Part shown: piece by piece, positions 8,966-17,718 of the stretch
Numbering within the stretch: position 1 is the stretch's first letter
Layout of the letters: each line of letters begins with the position of its first letter
Source of the DNA: Virgibacillus proomii
GTDB taxonomy: Bacteria; Bacillota; Bacilli; Bacillales; Amphibacillaceae
Assembly: GCF_900162615.1 (NCBI RefSeq)
Contig: NZ_FUFN01000010.1
Location: 998,149 to 1,062,148 of the forward strand
Direction of reading: 5' to 3'
DNA length: 64,000 bases
Position numbers and translations under genes: made by a program
The notes under the pieces: model-generated
Told to the model about the DNA's origin: nothing
The model's database searches: none
What the model saw: the letters and a program-made list of their open reading frames with translations, nothing else

Positions 8966-9937
8966 CTATCTTTCTGTGGTAGTCTAAAATACAATTTCTA
9001 CCTGTACTAGGAACTACACTATTATCTTAACTAATTAACATGGGAATAGTATGTGAAAAATGTGGAATAAATAAGTAATTTAGATCCTGAATTCTACTAA
9101 TTTAAAGAAAATTATTCCGACATAACGAGGTGGACTTCCTGATTTTTCGTAGATATTTATTCTGTATGTAATTGGCGGTAAGATCTGCCTTTCCATGCTA
9201 CGAGGAGAACCCTAGGAGGATAAGTGGAGAATTCAACTGCAATTTAATGTCCGATACCGTTGAGAGCATTTAGGTCATACCCTTGCATAACAATCTGGGG
9301 GATAAAAGAAAACCACTATTAAAGATTCACTTTACGTTATAAACATGTTTTCTGAGATTTAGAATTATCGGAATTCCTTGTCTTTCTCATGTTAAATCAA
9401 AACATTTATGACTTTAAAGGAAGTATTTATGGCACATGCATCGGTAAATTGGAATGGATAACATCATAACCATCTGTAACTGCTTTAAAGATATTGCATT
9501 GTAACAAAAAACATCGTCTACAAAAAACTCCCCATCTTAATGGCTCCCCGTTTAACTATACAATCTTGTAATATCTAAAAGGGCGTTCATTCAGGTTACT
9601 ACAAAGATGAATTCGGAAACGACAGATTCTAACGATCGTCTTATGGTTGACTATATCCGAATTTTTATAATATACTTAATTCAACAATGTTGAATTGGGT
9701 GAAACTAAATGGAATGCGGTAAGTATCTTATTTAATTAGTAAAATAGGACGTTTAAAACAAAAGCAGGATAAGAAGTTCGATGAATCTTACCTTTGCTTA
9801 AATGAGTAAACAAAATCGGAGTAGTTATCATATTTATATTGAAAGCGCATTCCTAAAAGAAAGCAGCGGAGAATTTGTTCCGTTGTATTTTCTATTAATT
9901 AGCATCTGTTCATATGAATTGAAAAGGAGGAAACGAT
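8966..9937. other. Non-coding stretch with decayed repeat and possible coding remnant
   Basis: Holds the divergent repeat relic at 9167-9346. Around 9605-9675 a short in-frame stretch reads ETTDSNDRLMVDYIRIFI. It is reminiscent of the C-terminal strand of family 16 glycoside hydrolases but is too short to name. A small open frame at 9802-9999 overlaps the next gene's start and has no ribosome site. No intact gene is seen. Confidence 0.5.
9167..9346 (+). repeat. Divergent relic of the TTTAT-flanked repeat, second subfamily member
   Basis: Starts near TTTATTCTGTATGTAA and ends near GATTCACTTTACG. Inside it carries CCATGCTACGAGG, AAGTGGAGAATTCAACTGC, ATGTCCGATAC and the CATTTAGGTCATACCCTTG insert of the longer copies. 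It shares several specific words with 690-832 that the intact copies lack. Confidence 0.6.
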
Positions 9938-10843
9938 ATGCATTATCCAAGCTTTATTCATTTAAAAGAAGTAGGCCCGAGAGATGGGTTGCAAAATGAA
10001 AGTATTTTTATTGATACAGATGATAAGGTAAAATGGATTGATATGCTATCAGATTCCGGGGTCGGTGAAATTGAATATTCTTCGTTTGTTCACCCGAAAT
10101 GGATTCCTGCACTTAAAGATGCTCAAGAAGTTGGTAAAAAAATTAAACGAAATCCTAATGTTCGTTATTCTGCACTTGTACCAAATCTGAAAGGGCTAGA
10201 GCGTGCTTTAGAAGCTGGAATAGATGGGGCATCTGTATTTATGTCGGTAAGTGAGACACATAATCGGAAAAACATTAATAAATCAGTTGATGAAACGTAT
10301 CCTATTTTAAGAGAAGTGATCAGTGAAGCTAAGTCGGTTGATAAATTTGTTACTGGATATGTATCGACTGTTTTTGATTGTCCTTATGAGGGAAGGATTA
10401 ACCCGGAACAAGTTATTCGTGTTTGTGATGAGCTATTTGCAGTTGGGGTTGATTTTATTTCGTTGGGGGATACGATCGGGTCTGCAGTTCCCTCTCAAGT
10501 AGAAGCACTATTAGAACCTGTTTTAATCCGCTATGATTCGGATAAAATTATTATGCACTTTCATGATACAAGGGGAATGGCAATTGCAAATATATTAACG
10601 AGCTTAAATTATGGAATAACCCGTTTTGATAGCGCAGTTGGCGGATTAGGCGGTTGTCCATATGCAAAAGGTGCAGCAGGAAATGTAGCTACTAATGATG
10701 TACTGTATTTATTGCACGGTTTGGGGATTAAAACAGGGGTGCAAGAAGATAAGATGCAGCAAGCTGCTTTGTGTATTCAAGATAAGCTCGGCAAGCAGCT
10801 TCCTAGTAAAGCACTTGCTTATCACTATAAAAAAACAGTATAA
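9938..10843 (+). CDS. mvaB: Hydroxymethylglutaryl-CoA lyase
   Basis: Cleaves HMG-CoA to acetyl-CoA and acetoacetate, the last step of leucine degradation. It is 301 residues, normal for the bacterial enzyme. The N-terminal signature is KEVGPRDGLQNE. A metal-binding MHFHDTRG lies near 207-214. The active-site loop GGLGGCPYAKGAAGN has its catalytic cysteine at about 240. AAAGGAGG lies 7 bases before the ATG. It stands alone, followed by its own terminator. The rest of the leucine pathway is not in the window. Its position beside the valine genes suggests a shared branched-chain amino acid theme. Confidence 0.93.
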   Translation: MHYPSFIHLKEVGPRDGLQNESIFIDTDDKVKWIDMLSDSGVGEIEYSSFVHPKWIPALKDAQEVGKKIKRNPNVRYSALVPNLKGLERALEAGIDGASVFMSVSETHNRKNINKSVDETYPILREVISEAKSVDKFVTGYVSTVFDCPYEGRINPEQVIRVCDELFAVGVDFISLGDTIGSAVPSQVEALLEPVLIRYDSDKIIMHFHDTRGMAIANILTSLNYGITRFDSAVGGLGGCPYAKGAAGNVATNDVLYLLHGLGIKTGVQEDKMQQAALCIQDKLGKQLPSKALAYHYKKTV

Positions 10844-10851
10844 AGTTAGAT

Positions 10852-10900
10852 CAAAAGGTATGAAGTCGTGAAAACAATACGATTTTATCCTTTTTCCATT
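10852..10900 (+). terminator. Terminator after mvaB
   Basis: An imperfect long stem, AAAGGTATGAAGTCGT against ACGATTTTATCCTTT, with a purine-rich loop and TTTTTCC following. It lies immediately downstream of the HMG-CoA lyase stop. Confidence 0.65.
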
Positions 10901-10970
10901 GTAAAGATAATTCCGTTTCTGCCCAGTGGATGTCTTTTTTGTACTATAGGAAAGTATAAAATTTTTATGG

Positions 10971-11158
10971 TTTATCCCGCATGTAAGTTGCCGTAAGACT
11001 CCCACTTCAAAATCTTGAGTTGATGCAAAAGGTCTAAGTGGGAGAAAACGGCACCTAAATGCCCGATTCGTTTAAGGGCCTTTAGGTCATACCCCCTGAG
11101 GTACTAACATTCAGTAGGAGATGGAAGAAAACTCCTACTGAATGAAGTTTCACTTTAT
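10971..11158 (+). repeat. bcr1-like TTTAT-flanked repeat, copy 3 (long form)
   Basis: 188 bp from TTTATCCCGC to CACTTTAT. Compared with copy 1 it has about 30 extra bases (AAGGGCCTTTAGGTCATACC block) before the 3' hairpin. The hairpin arms are CATTCAGTAGGAG and CTCCTACTGAATG. Confidence 0.92.
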
Positions 11159-11213
11159 CGTATAAGAAAAACGATAGCTTTCGCCATAAAGACTTGCGAC
11201 AAGCTAAGTCTTT

Positions 11214-11300
11214 CTAAAAAGTAGCTTCGTCGTCTAGCTAAAGCGCTTATGCTGTTAGCAAAGTTCGATCTCCTTCCTATGAAGTCAACCTCCACCTCTC
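11214..11300 (+). repeat. GTAGCTTCGTCG-family intergenic repeat, 5' part
   Basis: Starts AAAAAGTAGCTTCGTCGTC and includes GCTAGCAAAnTTCGATCTCC-like and TTCCTATGAAGTCAAC segments. The same words recur in order at 17719-17915, 36658-36800 and 56999-57152. This copy lacks the 3' half (GAAGGCCGACTAAAAGCGGG). Confidence 0.6.
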
Positions 11301-11410
11301 TCGTATCTTGAATGCAAGATCTGTATTTCTTCTACTTCAAACATCAATCCATTTCATGTCCTTCATATAAGCGCAACTAGGCAGTAACTGACCAAGGGCT
11401 TAACGAGTAT

Positions 11411-12101
11411 GTTTTTTCCTGAGAGGGAAGCTGAATGATAAACAAATTTTGATTGGCTTAATAATAAGTGTTGACCTATCTTACATTCTACTATATGATT
11501 GTAATGCAATCGTTTGCGCAAAGAGGCTCGTTAGTTTTTAATTTGTTGGAAATAAAAAAACACATATAAGTAACTAGGATCATATTTAAACTACTATATA
11601 CTTATGGAAAAGCAGCTTTGTAAAATATAGAAAACGATTGCACTAATTATTACCTTGCAGGAAGTAAGTCAATCTATTGCAGCAGATAATGTAGATGGGA
11701 ATTTAAAGACAGATAATATATATTTTTTCTTCAGGAAAAATCACAGGAATTAGGATCCACTTATGAATTTATATGGGCTTATTCTTATATTGCTTACGAT
11801 CATGTTGAAGAAGGAATTGCACTATTAATAAGACTCATTTTACGGCAGTCCATGTGAGAATAGAGATCTTTGGTAGACTCGGAAAGCTGTACGGATGACA
11901 ATTATTTTTAAAAGAAAAATAGCGAGCCTTTATTCCTGTCATATAGGATGGTGAAGGGATGACGAAGAGCCTTTTCAAATACAAATGGATAGTCGCAATT
12001 AATAATTAAGCGAATTGTTAATTTATTAAATCTGCATATAGTTAACGAATAAAACAGCATACCTAATTAACTAGAAATAATATAGGAAGAAGGTCATAGA
12101 T
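11411..12101. other. Non-coding leader region upstream of the alpha-glucosidase
   Basis: No coding sequence that I can name. Two copies in opposite orientation of a LacI/CcpA-family operator-like word are present: TGCAATCGTTTGCGC near 11506-11520 and GAAAACGATTGCAC near 11631-11644. They share TGCAATCGTTT. They could bind a MalR/CcpA-type repressor acting on the downstream gene (inference). The stretch from 11650 to 12050 reads like decayed coding sequence but matches nothing I recognise. Confidence 0.45.
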
Positions 12102-13775
12102 ATGAAACAAGTATGGTGGAAAGAAGCTGTAGCCTATCAAATTTATCCTCGCAGTTTTATGGATTCAAATGGTGATGGAATTGGTGATATTAATGGGGTT
12201 ATTTCTAAGCTGGATTATTTAAAAGATCTTGGTGTTGATTTAATCTGGTTAAGCCCGGTTTATCAATCACCTAATGACGATAATGGCTACGACATAAGTG
12301 ATTATCGAGCAATCATGCCTGAATTTGGAACGATGGAAAATTTCGATTTACTTTTGGAAGAGGTTCATTGTCGTGGGATGAAACTGATTATGGACCTAGT
12401 AATCAATCATACGTCTGATGAACATCCATGGTTCATCGAATCTCGTTCGTCACGAGATAATCCGTATCGAGATTACTATATTTGGCATGAAGGTAAAAAT
12501 GGAAAAGAGCCAAATAATTGGGCTTCCATATTCGGCGGATCAGCATGGGAATATGATGAACAAACACACGCGTATTATTTGCATGTTTTTTCCAAGAAAC
12601 AGCCCGACTTAAACTGGGAAAATTCAAATGTCCGTAAAAGTTTATACGATATGATTAATTGGTGGTTGGATAAAGGGATTGATGGATTTCGTATTGATGC
12701 TATTTCTCATATTAAAAAGGTGCCAGGATTTCCAGATGTGCCAAATCCGGAAAATAAAAAATATGCTCCTTCCTTTGAAGGTCATATGAATCGTGAAGGA
12801 ATTCATGAGTTTTTAGCAGAATTAAAACAAGAAACATTTGCTAAGTATGATATTGTAACCGTTGGTGAAGCGAACGGTGTAACGGTAGACGATGCTCATT
12901 TATGGGTTGGTGAGCAAGAGGGTAAATTTAATATGGTTTTTCAATTTGAACATCTCGACCTTTGGGGAAAAAGTATTTCCGGTGGATTGGATATTCATGC
13001 ATTAAAAAGGACATTAACCAAGTGGCAAAAAGGCCTTGAGCGAAATGGATGGAATGCGCTGTTTTTGGAAAATCATGATCAGCCTCGTTCGGTATCAACC
13101 TGGGGAAATGATCAAGCTTATCGCAGAGAATCAGCAAAATGTTTAGCTACTCTTTATTTTCTGATGCAAGGAACGCCGTTTATATATCAAGGTCAGGAAA
13201 TTGGGATGACCAATGTTCAGTTTGATTCCATTGAGGATTACAACGATGTTTCCTGCAAAAATCTGTATGCAGACGAGCGGGAAAATGGAAAAAGTCATGA
13301 AGAGATCATGAAAATCATTTGGAAAAATGGACGAGATAACTCTAGGACACCAATGCAATGGAATGATAAAGAAAATGCAGGCTTTACGTCAGGAAAACCT
13401 TGGCTAAAAGTAAATCCTAATTATAAGGAAGTGAATGTCGAACGTGAACTAGCTAATCCAAACTCCATTTATCATTATTATCGTCAGTTAATCCAGTTAA
13501 GAAAAGAGCTCCCAGTACTTATTTATGGCAGTTATGATCTTATTTTAGAAGATCATGATCAAATCTATGCGTATGTAAGGACGCTTGAAGATCAAAAAGT
13601 AATAGTGATTACAAATCTATTCCATGAGGAAGCGGAGTTCATTTTACCGAAAAACGTAACGCTAACTGATAGCAAGTTACTTATTAGTAATTATCCAGCA
13701 CCGTCTTCGGGGGATATGAATAAGGTTTCTCTAAGACCTTATGAAGCAAGAGTTTACCAACTGTTAAATAACTAA
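12102..13775 (+). CDS. malL: GH13 alpha-glucosidase (maltase-type by residue 200)
   Basis: Glycoside hydrolase family 13 enzyme of 557 residues that releases glucose from the non-reducing end of malto- or isomalto-oligosaccharides in the cytoplasm. No signal peptide. Conserved regions in order are DLVINHTSDEHPWF near 98-111, the nucleophile Asp199 in GFRIDAISHI, the acid/base Glu256 in TVGEANG, and Asp326 in ENHDQPR. The residue after the nucleophile is Ala200. In characterised relatives Val at this site goes with alpha-1,6 cleavage and Ala/Thr with alpha-1,4 cleavage, so maltase activity is predicted over oligo-1,6-glucosidase. It is solitary, with no transporter alongside. Two operator-like words lie upstream and a terminator follows. 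Confidence 0.9.
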   Translation: MKQVWWKEAVAYQIYPRSFMDSNGDGIGDINGVISKLDYLKDLGVDLIWLSPVYQSPNDDNGYDISDYRAIMPEFGTMENFDLLLEEVHCRGMKLIMDLVINHTSDEHPWFIESRSSRDNPYRDYYIWHEGKNGKEPNNWASIFGGSAWEYDEQTHAYYLHVFSKKQPDLNWENSNVRKSLYDMINWWLDKGIDGFRIDAISHIKKVPGFPDVPNPENKKYAPSFEGHMNREGIHEFLAELKQETFAKYDIVTVGEANGVTVDDAHLWVGEQEGKFNMVFQFEHLDLWGKSISGGLDIHALKRTLTKWQKGLERNGWNALFLENHDQPRSVSTWGNDQAYRRESAKCLATLYFLMQGTPFIYQGQEIGMTNVQFDSIEDYNDVSCKNLYADERENGKSHEEIMKIIWKNGRDNSRTPMQWNDKENAGFTSGKPWLKVNPNYKEVNVERELANPNSIYHYYRQLIQLRKELPVLIYGSYDLILEDHDQIYAYVRTLEDQKVIVITNLFHEEAEFILPKNVTLTDSKLLISNYPAPSSGDMNKVSLRPYEARVYQLLNN

Positions 13776-13789
13776 TTCTATATTTACAG

Positions 13790-13831
13790 GGCTAGAATGT
13801 ATTAAAACGATATGTATTCTAGCTTTTTCTC
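13790..13831 (+). terminator. Terminator after the alpha-glucosidase
   Basis: Arms GGCTAGAAT and ATTCTAGCT around an AT-rich middle, followed by TTTTTC. It begins 15 bases past the stop codon. Confidence 0.8.
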
Positions 13832-14218
13832 GAACTTACTTGTAACAGGTATTCATTTAGGAGTGTATTCATTTTTCCCAATATTGATTTGACGTTGGTT
13901 CGCTTCTATTTTATGATTAAATATATTTATCTTTAATAGAGGGAGGGCGGGAAAGTACTACCCGCCATGGATGAAATGCAGGTGAAGCGATGAACAACTG
14001 ATTCCATCCATTGTCTTCTTTCTCTTAATTACCAGTTGTATAAAGAGCACTTACCTTTAATGTTTTAAGAACAAGTGCAACTAGTCGATTGTTTGCATCA
14101 GTTACATAACACTAGTAAACATTTTCTTCTTGCATTTAATTGTATGCAAAACTGATACAATAAGTATTCGGTTCTGGTTGAAGTTAGGTATTTATTATAG
14201 TGGAAGGGGAGAATAACA

Positions 14219-14779
14219 ATAAATCTGAACAATATTGGAGCAAAAATTAAGCAAATGCGTCTACGAGCAAAAAAAACACAACAGCAAGTGGCAGATGAAT
14301 GCGGTATATCAAAAAGTTTATTATCAAAGATTGAAAATGGACAAACTGCTTCAGCGATAGCCACATTATCAAAGATTAGTGAGGCATTACATGTTCCATT
14401 ATCATGGGTACTTGATGATCAGGAAGAACGTGATCTAGTCATCCTTTCCCATACAAAGCGTCAGTTTAAGGTAGGCGATGACAATATGGGGTATTCATAT
14501 GAATTGTTGGCGAACCGTTCTAGATTTAGTGGGATTGAACCAACGATTGTCCATGTGACACCGCGTGATATGAATATAAGACATGAGGCTTACACGCATT
14601 CACAGGATGAGTTTATTTATATATTAGAAGGGGCAATTTATTTACGCTATGAAGGTAAGCAGCACTATATGGAAAAAGGAGATAGTGCTTATTTTAAAGG
14701 AGGTAAACCTCATCTGTTTGTTCCTGTTGATAATGAGCCTGCTAAAGTACTAACAGTTTTTATTGACAGCCATTTATAA
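14219..14779 (+). CDS. XRE-family regulator with C-terminal cupin, probable ATA start
   Basis: A transcriptional regulator with an N-terminal XRE helix-turn-helix (GAKIKQMRLRAKKTQQQVAD, then GISKSLLSKIENGQ) and a C-terminal cupin_2 domain (HSQDEFIYILEG, then GDSAYFKGGKPHLF). The first ATG, at 14255, falls inside helix 1 of the HTH. The frame is open upstream, and an AAGGGGAG ribosome site at 14204-14211 lies 7 bases before an ATA codon at 14219-14221. Starting there gives NLNNIGAKIKQ, the expected N-terminus, and 186 residues. Initiation at ATA, at CTG 14225, or a damaged ATG are all possible. Ligand and targets are unknown. It is convergent with the second XRE-cupin gene. Confidence 0.75.
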   Translation: MNLNNIGAKIKQMRLRAKKTQQQVADECGISKSLLSKIENGQTASAIATLSKISEALHVPLSWVLDDQEERDLVILSHTKRQFKVGDDNMGYSYELLANRSRFSGIEPTIVHVTPRDMNIRHEAYTHSQDEFIYILEGAIYLRYEGKQHYMEKGDSAYFKGGKPHLFVPVDNEPAKVLTVFIDSHL

Positions 14780-14946
14780 AAGGGTGATCTAGTCTCAAGT
14801 AGTAATATTAGAAGACGAGAGACATAGCCAAAGCAAACAGATGATTGTTCTTTATCTATACCAATTTTATATATTCATTATAAAATCTGATTTAATATCC
14901 ATTGTTTACCTTTACGCTTCCGCTAAAACTCGTTGTTACATGTAAC

Positions 14947-14980
14947 ATAAGACCGCACAACCAGTACTGTGTGGTCTTAT
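14947..14980. terminator. Inverted repeat between convergent regulators
   Basis: Arms ATAAGACCGCACA and TGTGTGGTCTTAT with an eight-base loop. It lies at the shared 3' end of the two XRE-cupin genes and overlaps the last codons of the minus-strand gene. A bidirectional terminator is likely, though the T-tracts are weak. Confidence 0.6.
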
Positions 14981-15522
14981 TCTGTTGTAGAAATACATAA
15001 AAACTTAATCGGTTTATCTGTTCTGTTATACCAATAATGTGGCTTGGATGAATCCAGGAAAACACAATCATGTGGATGTAACACTTCTAGTTGATGGTCT
15101 ACCTCAATCGTTAATGTTCCTTCTAACACGTATAAAAACTCCTGCCCTTTATGAGAAAAATTATTGCCGCGATTTGCGTCAGGATCGAGAATTATAAGAT
15201 TAGGAATAAAAGCTGGATTTTCCATCCTGCCAGATAAATTTTTATAAATAAAGCGATTTTCTGTTGCATTCAATGTATCTACAATATTTCGCGTAATGAC
15301 AGAGCGGGAAGATTTCGGTTGATTAAAAAAATAGCTAGGGTGAACCTCTAAGGCATCGGAAATTTTTTTAAATGACTCCAAAGTAGCTGATGTTTTAGAA
15401 TGTTCTAATTGGGATAAAAAACTGATAGATAATCCCGTTTTCTCGGAAATGTTTTTTAATGTTAAGTTCTTTTGCTTGCGCAGCTGTTTGATTCTTACTC
15501 CAAGATTCCATGATGTTTCCAT
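14977..15522 (-). CDS. XRE-family regulator with C-terminal cupin
   Basis: 181 residues. The HTH covers about 8-62 (LRKQKNLTLKNISEKTG, LSISFLSQLEHSKTS). A linker follows, then a cupin_2 barrel from about 110 (SHKGQEFLYVLEG, HDCVFLDSSKPHYWYN). The domain plan is that of PuuR-like one-component sensors. It is divergent from the P5C dehydrogenase gene. The shared intergenic region has a good promoter followed by a perfect 9-3-9 palindrome, which makes this protein the natural candidate regulator of the proline catabolic genes (inference). The ATG is preceded by GGAGAGG. Confidence 0.82.
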   Translation of the reverse strand: METSWNLGVRIKQLRKQKNLTLKNISEKTGLSISFLSQLEHSKTSATLESFKKISDALEVHPSYFFNQPKSSRSVITRNIVDTLNATENRFIYKNLSGRMENPAFIPNLIILDPDANRGNNFSHKGQEFLYVLEGTLTIEVDHQLEVLHPHDCVFLDSSKPHYWYNRTDKPIKFLCISTTE

Positions 15523-15608
15523 TTATCCCTCTCCTTTCTGGGTAGTTTTTTGACTGTCTGGAAAACGAGATCCGTTTTTACATGCCACATATCCTTTTTT
15601 GCAATTCC

Positions 15609-15665
15609 TTCTTCGTCGTCCAGCGTAAGCGCTCGAGCGACTAGCAAACTTCGCTAACCCGAGGC
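15609..15665 (+). repeat. Fragment of the GTAGCTTCGTCG-family repeat
   Basis: The words CTTCGTCGTCCAGCGTAAGC, GACTAGCAAACTTCG and GAGGCTTAC match the first third of this intergenic repeat family. The remainder is absent. Confidence 0.45.
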
Positions 15666-15774
15666 TTACACTTTTTGCTCAAAAAATTATATGGGTTGAA
15701 AAAACAACATAAGAAAAATCCGTTAGTTCCATTAGGCATTCTTATCCCTTTTTGAATAACCTCTAAGCAATTAG

Positions 15775-15837
15775 TTGACGAAAAAGCAAAAACTGTCTTA
15801 TAATTTAGTTAACCACAATTTAAGTAATACTTAAATT
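15775..15837 (+). promoter_or_regulatory. SigA promoter with downstream palindromic operator for P5C dehydrogenase
   Basis: TTGACG at 15775-15780 and TATAAT at 15799-15804 are separated by 18 bases. A perfect inverted repeat, AATTTAAGT-AAT-ACTTAAATT, lies at 15817-15837, overlapping the expected transcript start. Its placement is that of a repressor operator. The adjacent XRE-cupin gene on the other strand is the likely source of its ligand protein. Confidence 0.65.
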
Positions 15838-15995
15838 ATTTTAAGAAAAATAATTTAAAAATTATTACCGTTCTAAGTATATATATCAATATACTCCAAT
15901 TGAGAAGAAAACAAATAATAATATAATCGAAAAAGGATTATGGTGGTAATTAAATAATGCAGTATAACTTTGAATCGTTAAAGTGCTGATCTTAT

Positions 15996-16009
15996 TGAAA
16001 ACGCTTCCT
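15996..16009 (+). promoter_or_regulatory. cre site (CcpA) ahead of P5C dehydrogenase
   Basis: TGAAAACGCTTCCT fits the catabolite-responsive element consensus TGWAANCGNTNWCA except at the last base. It sits between the promoter and the ribosome site, about 190 bases past the -10, the geometry of a roadblock cre. It implies glucose repression of proline use. Confidence 0.65.
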
Positions 16010-16045
16010 TTTTGGGGTGTTCAATTATAATAAGGGGGTTTTTAC

Positions 16046-17593
16046 ATGGTAGTACCATACAAACATGAGCCATTTACTGATTTTACAGTGGAAGAAAATA
16101 AGCAAAAAATGCTTTCTGCCCTTAAAAAAGTGGAGAAAGAGCTTGGTAAGGAATATCCACTTATTATTGGCGGGGAACGAGTTACAACCGAAGAGAAAAT
16201 CGTATCTGTAAATCCGGCTAATAAGAATGAGGTAGTTGGCTATGTCTCTAAGGCGAATCAGGAATTAGCAGAAAAAGCAATACAAGTAGCGGATAAAACT
16301 TTTACCACTTGGAGAAAATCGGATCCAAAATTCCGAGCAGATTTGCTATTTCGCGCAGCAGCAATTATTCGCCGAAGGAAGTACGAATTTACTGCGCACC
16401 TAATAAAGGAAGGCGGTAAGCCATGGAAGGAAGCAGATGCAGATACTGCTGAAGCAATTGACTTCTTAGAGTATTACGGAAGGCAAATGTTGAAGTTGAA
16501 GGATGGAGTAAAAATAAATAGCCGTCCAATTGAGCATAACCAATATCATTATATCCCACTAGGCGTTGGTGTCGTTATTTCACCATGGAACTTTTTATTT
16601 GCTATTATGGCTGGCACCACTGTTGCTGCTATGGTTACAGGAAATACAGTATTGCTTAAGCCTGCCAGTGCAACACCGGTTATTGCTTATAAATTTATGG
16701 AAGTATTAGAAGAAGCAGGACTTCCCAAAGGAGTAATCAATTATATTCCTGGTTCGGGAAAAGAGGTTGGTGATTATTTAGTCGATCATCCGCGTACACG
16801 TTTTATAAGCTTTACCGGTTCTCGTGAGGTTGGTACCCGTATCTTTGAACGTGCTGCTAAAGTTCAAGAGGGACAGATTTGGTTAAAGCGCACCATTATT
16901 GAAATGGGCGGAAAAGATACGATTATCGTTGATAAAGAAGCGGATCTGGAATTAGCTGCTCAATCCGTTGTTCAGTCTGCTTTCGGTTTTTCAGGTCAAA
17001 AATGTTCTGCATGTTCACGGGTGGTTATTCATGAGGATGTTTATGAAGAAGTTAAAAATCGCATCGTTGAATTAACAAATGAATTGTCGGTTGGCGATCC
17101 ACATGATAATACACACTTTATGGGTCCGGTTATCGATCAAGCAGCATACGATAAAATAATGGATTATATTGAAATTGGTAAGCAAGAAGGTGAGTTATTA
17201 ATCGGTGGAGACGGTGATGATAGTAAGGGCTGGATGATTCATCCAACCGTGTTTGCTGATGTAAATCCAAAAGCGCGAATAATGCAGGAGGAGATATTTG
17301 GACCGGTGGTTGCTTTAACTAAAGCAAAGGATTTCACAGAGGCTATAGATATTGCTAATAACACGGAGTATGGTTTAACCGGTGCAGTTATTACAAATAA
17401 TCGTGAACATGTGGAACAGGCAAGAGAAGATTTCCATGTCGGAAACCTATACTTTAATCGAGGCTGTACAGCGGCAATCGTAGGCTATCAGCCATTTGGC
17501 GGCTTTAACATGTCTGGAACCGATTCAAAAGCCGGTGGACCAGACTATTTAATTCAGCATATGCAAGGAAAAACAACTTCTGAAATGTTTTAA
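16046..17593 (+). CDS. L-glutamate gamma-semialdehyde (P5C) dehydrogenase
   Basis: Oxidises glutamate semialdehyde, in equilibrium with pyrroline-5-carboxylate, to glutamate with NAD. It is 515 residues, the length of Bacillus RocA/PutC. The family N-terminus ends with YPLIIGGERV. The GVVISPWNFLFAIMAG cofactor segment is near 170-185, IIEMGGKDTIIV near 288-299, and the catalytic cysteine about 320 in GQKCSACS. A GGGGG ribosome site precedes the ATG. A good terminator separates it from proline dehydrogenase downstream. The partner genes point to the proline pathway (putC-type) rather than an arginine-only role, but RocA and PutC are not separable by sequence here. Confidence 0.92.
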   Translation: MVVPYKHEPFTDFTVEENKQKMLSALKKVEKELGKEYPLIIGGERVTTEEKIVSVNPANKNEVVGYVSKANQELAEKAIQVADKTFTTWRKSDPKFRADLLFRAAAIIRRRKYEFTAHLIKEGGKPWKEADADTAEAIDFLEYYGRQMLKLKDGVKINSRPIEHNQYHYIPLGVGVVISPWNFLFAIMAGTTVAAMVTGNTVLLKPASATPVIAYKFMEVLEEAGLPKGVINYIPGSGKEVGDYLVDHPRTRFISFTGSREVGTRIFERAAKVQEGQIWLKRTIIEMGGKDTIIVDKEADLELAAQSVVQSAFGFSGQKCSACSRVVIHEDVYEEVKNRIVELTNELSVGDPHDNTHFMGPVIDQAAYDKIMDYIEIGKQEGELLIGGDGDDSKGWMIHPTVFADVNPKARIMQEEIFGPVVALTKAKDFTEAIDIANNTEYGLTGAVITNNREHVEQAREDFHVGNLYFNRGCTAAIVGYQPFGGFNMSGTDSKAGGPDYLIQHMQGKTTSEMF

Positions 17594-17612
17594 CTAATAT
17601 AGAGACTTCGTA

Positions 17613-17660
17613 TTTCCCTCCATAGTTGGCAACATCAACTATAGGGGGCCCTTTTTTATT
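17613..17660 (+). terminator. Terminator between P5C dehydrogenase and proline dehydrogenase
   Basis: Arms CCTCCATAGTTG and CAACTATAGGGGG with a seven-base loop, followed by CCCTTTTTTATTT. It suggests that the two proline genes are not a simple single operon, or that read-through is partial. Confidence 0.8.
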
Positions 17661-17718
17661 TCATTTCCTACACCGATTTTCGTGTTTAGGAGAAGATATC
17701 CGTTTCTTCATGGATAAC

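Noticed and set aside
9802..9999. 65-codon frame before HMG-CoA lyase
   Set aside because: It overlaps the lyase start in another frame, has no ribosome site and no recognisable product.
15930..15962. Sigma-L (-24/-12) promoter before P5C dehydrogenase
   Set aside because: GG and GC pairs are present but their spacing does not fit, and a good SigA promoter lies upstream.
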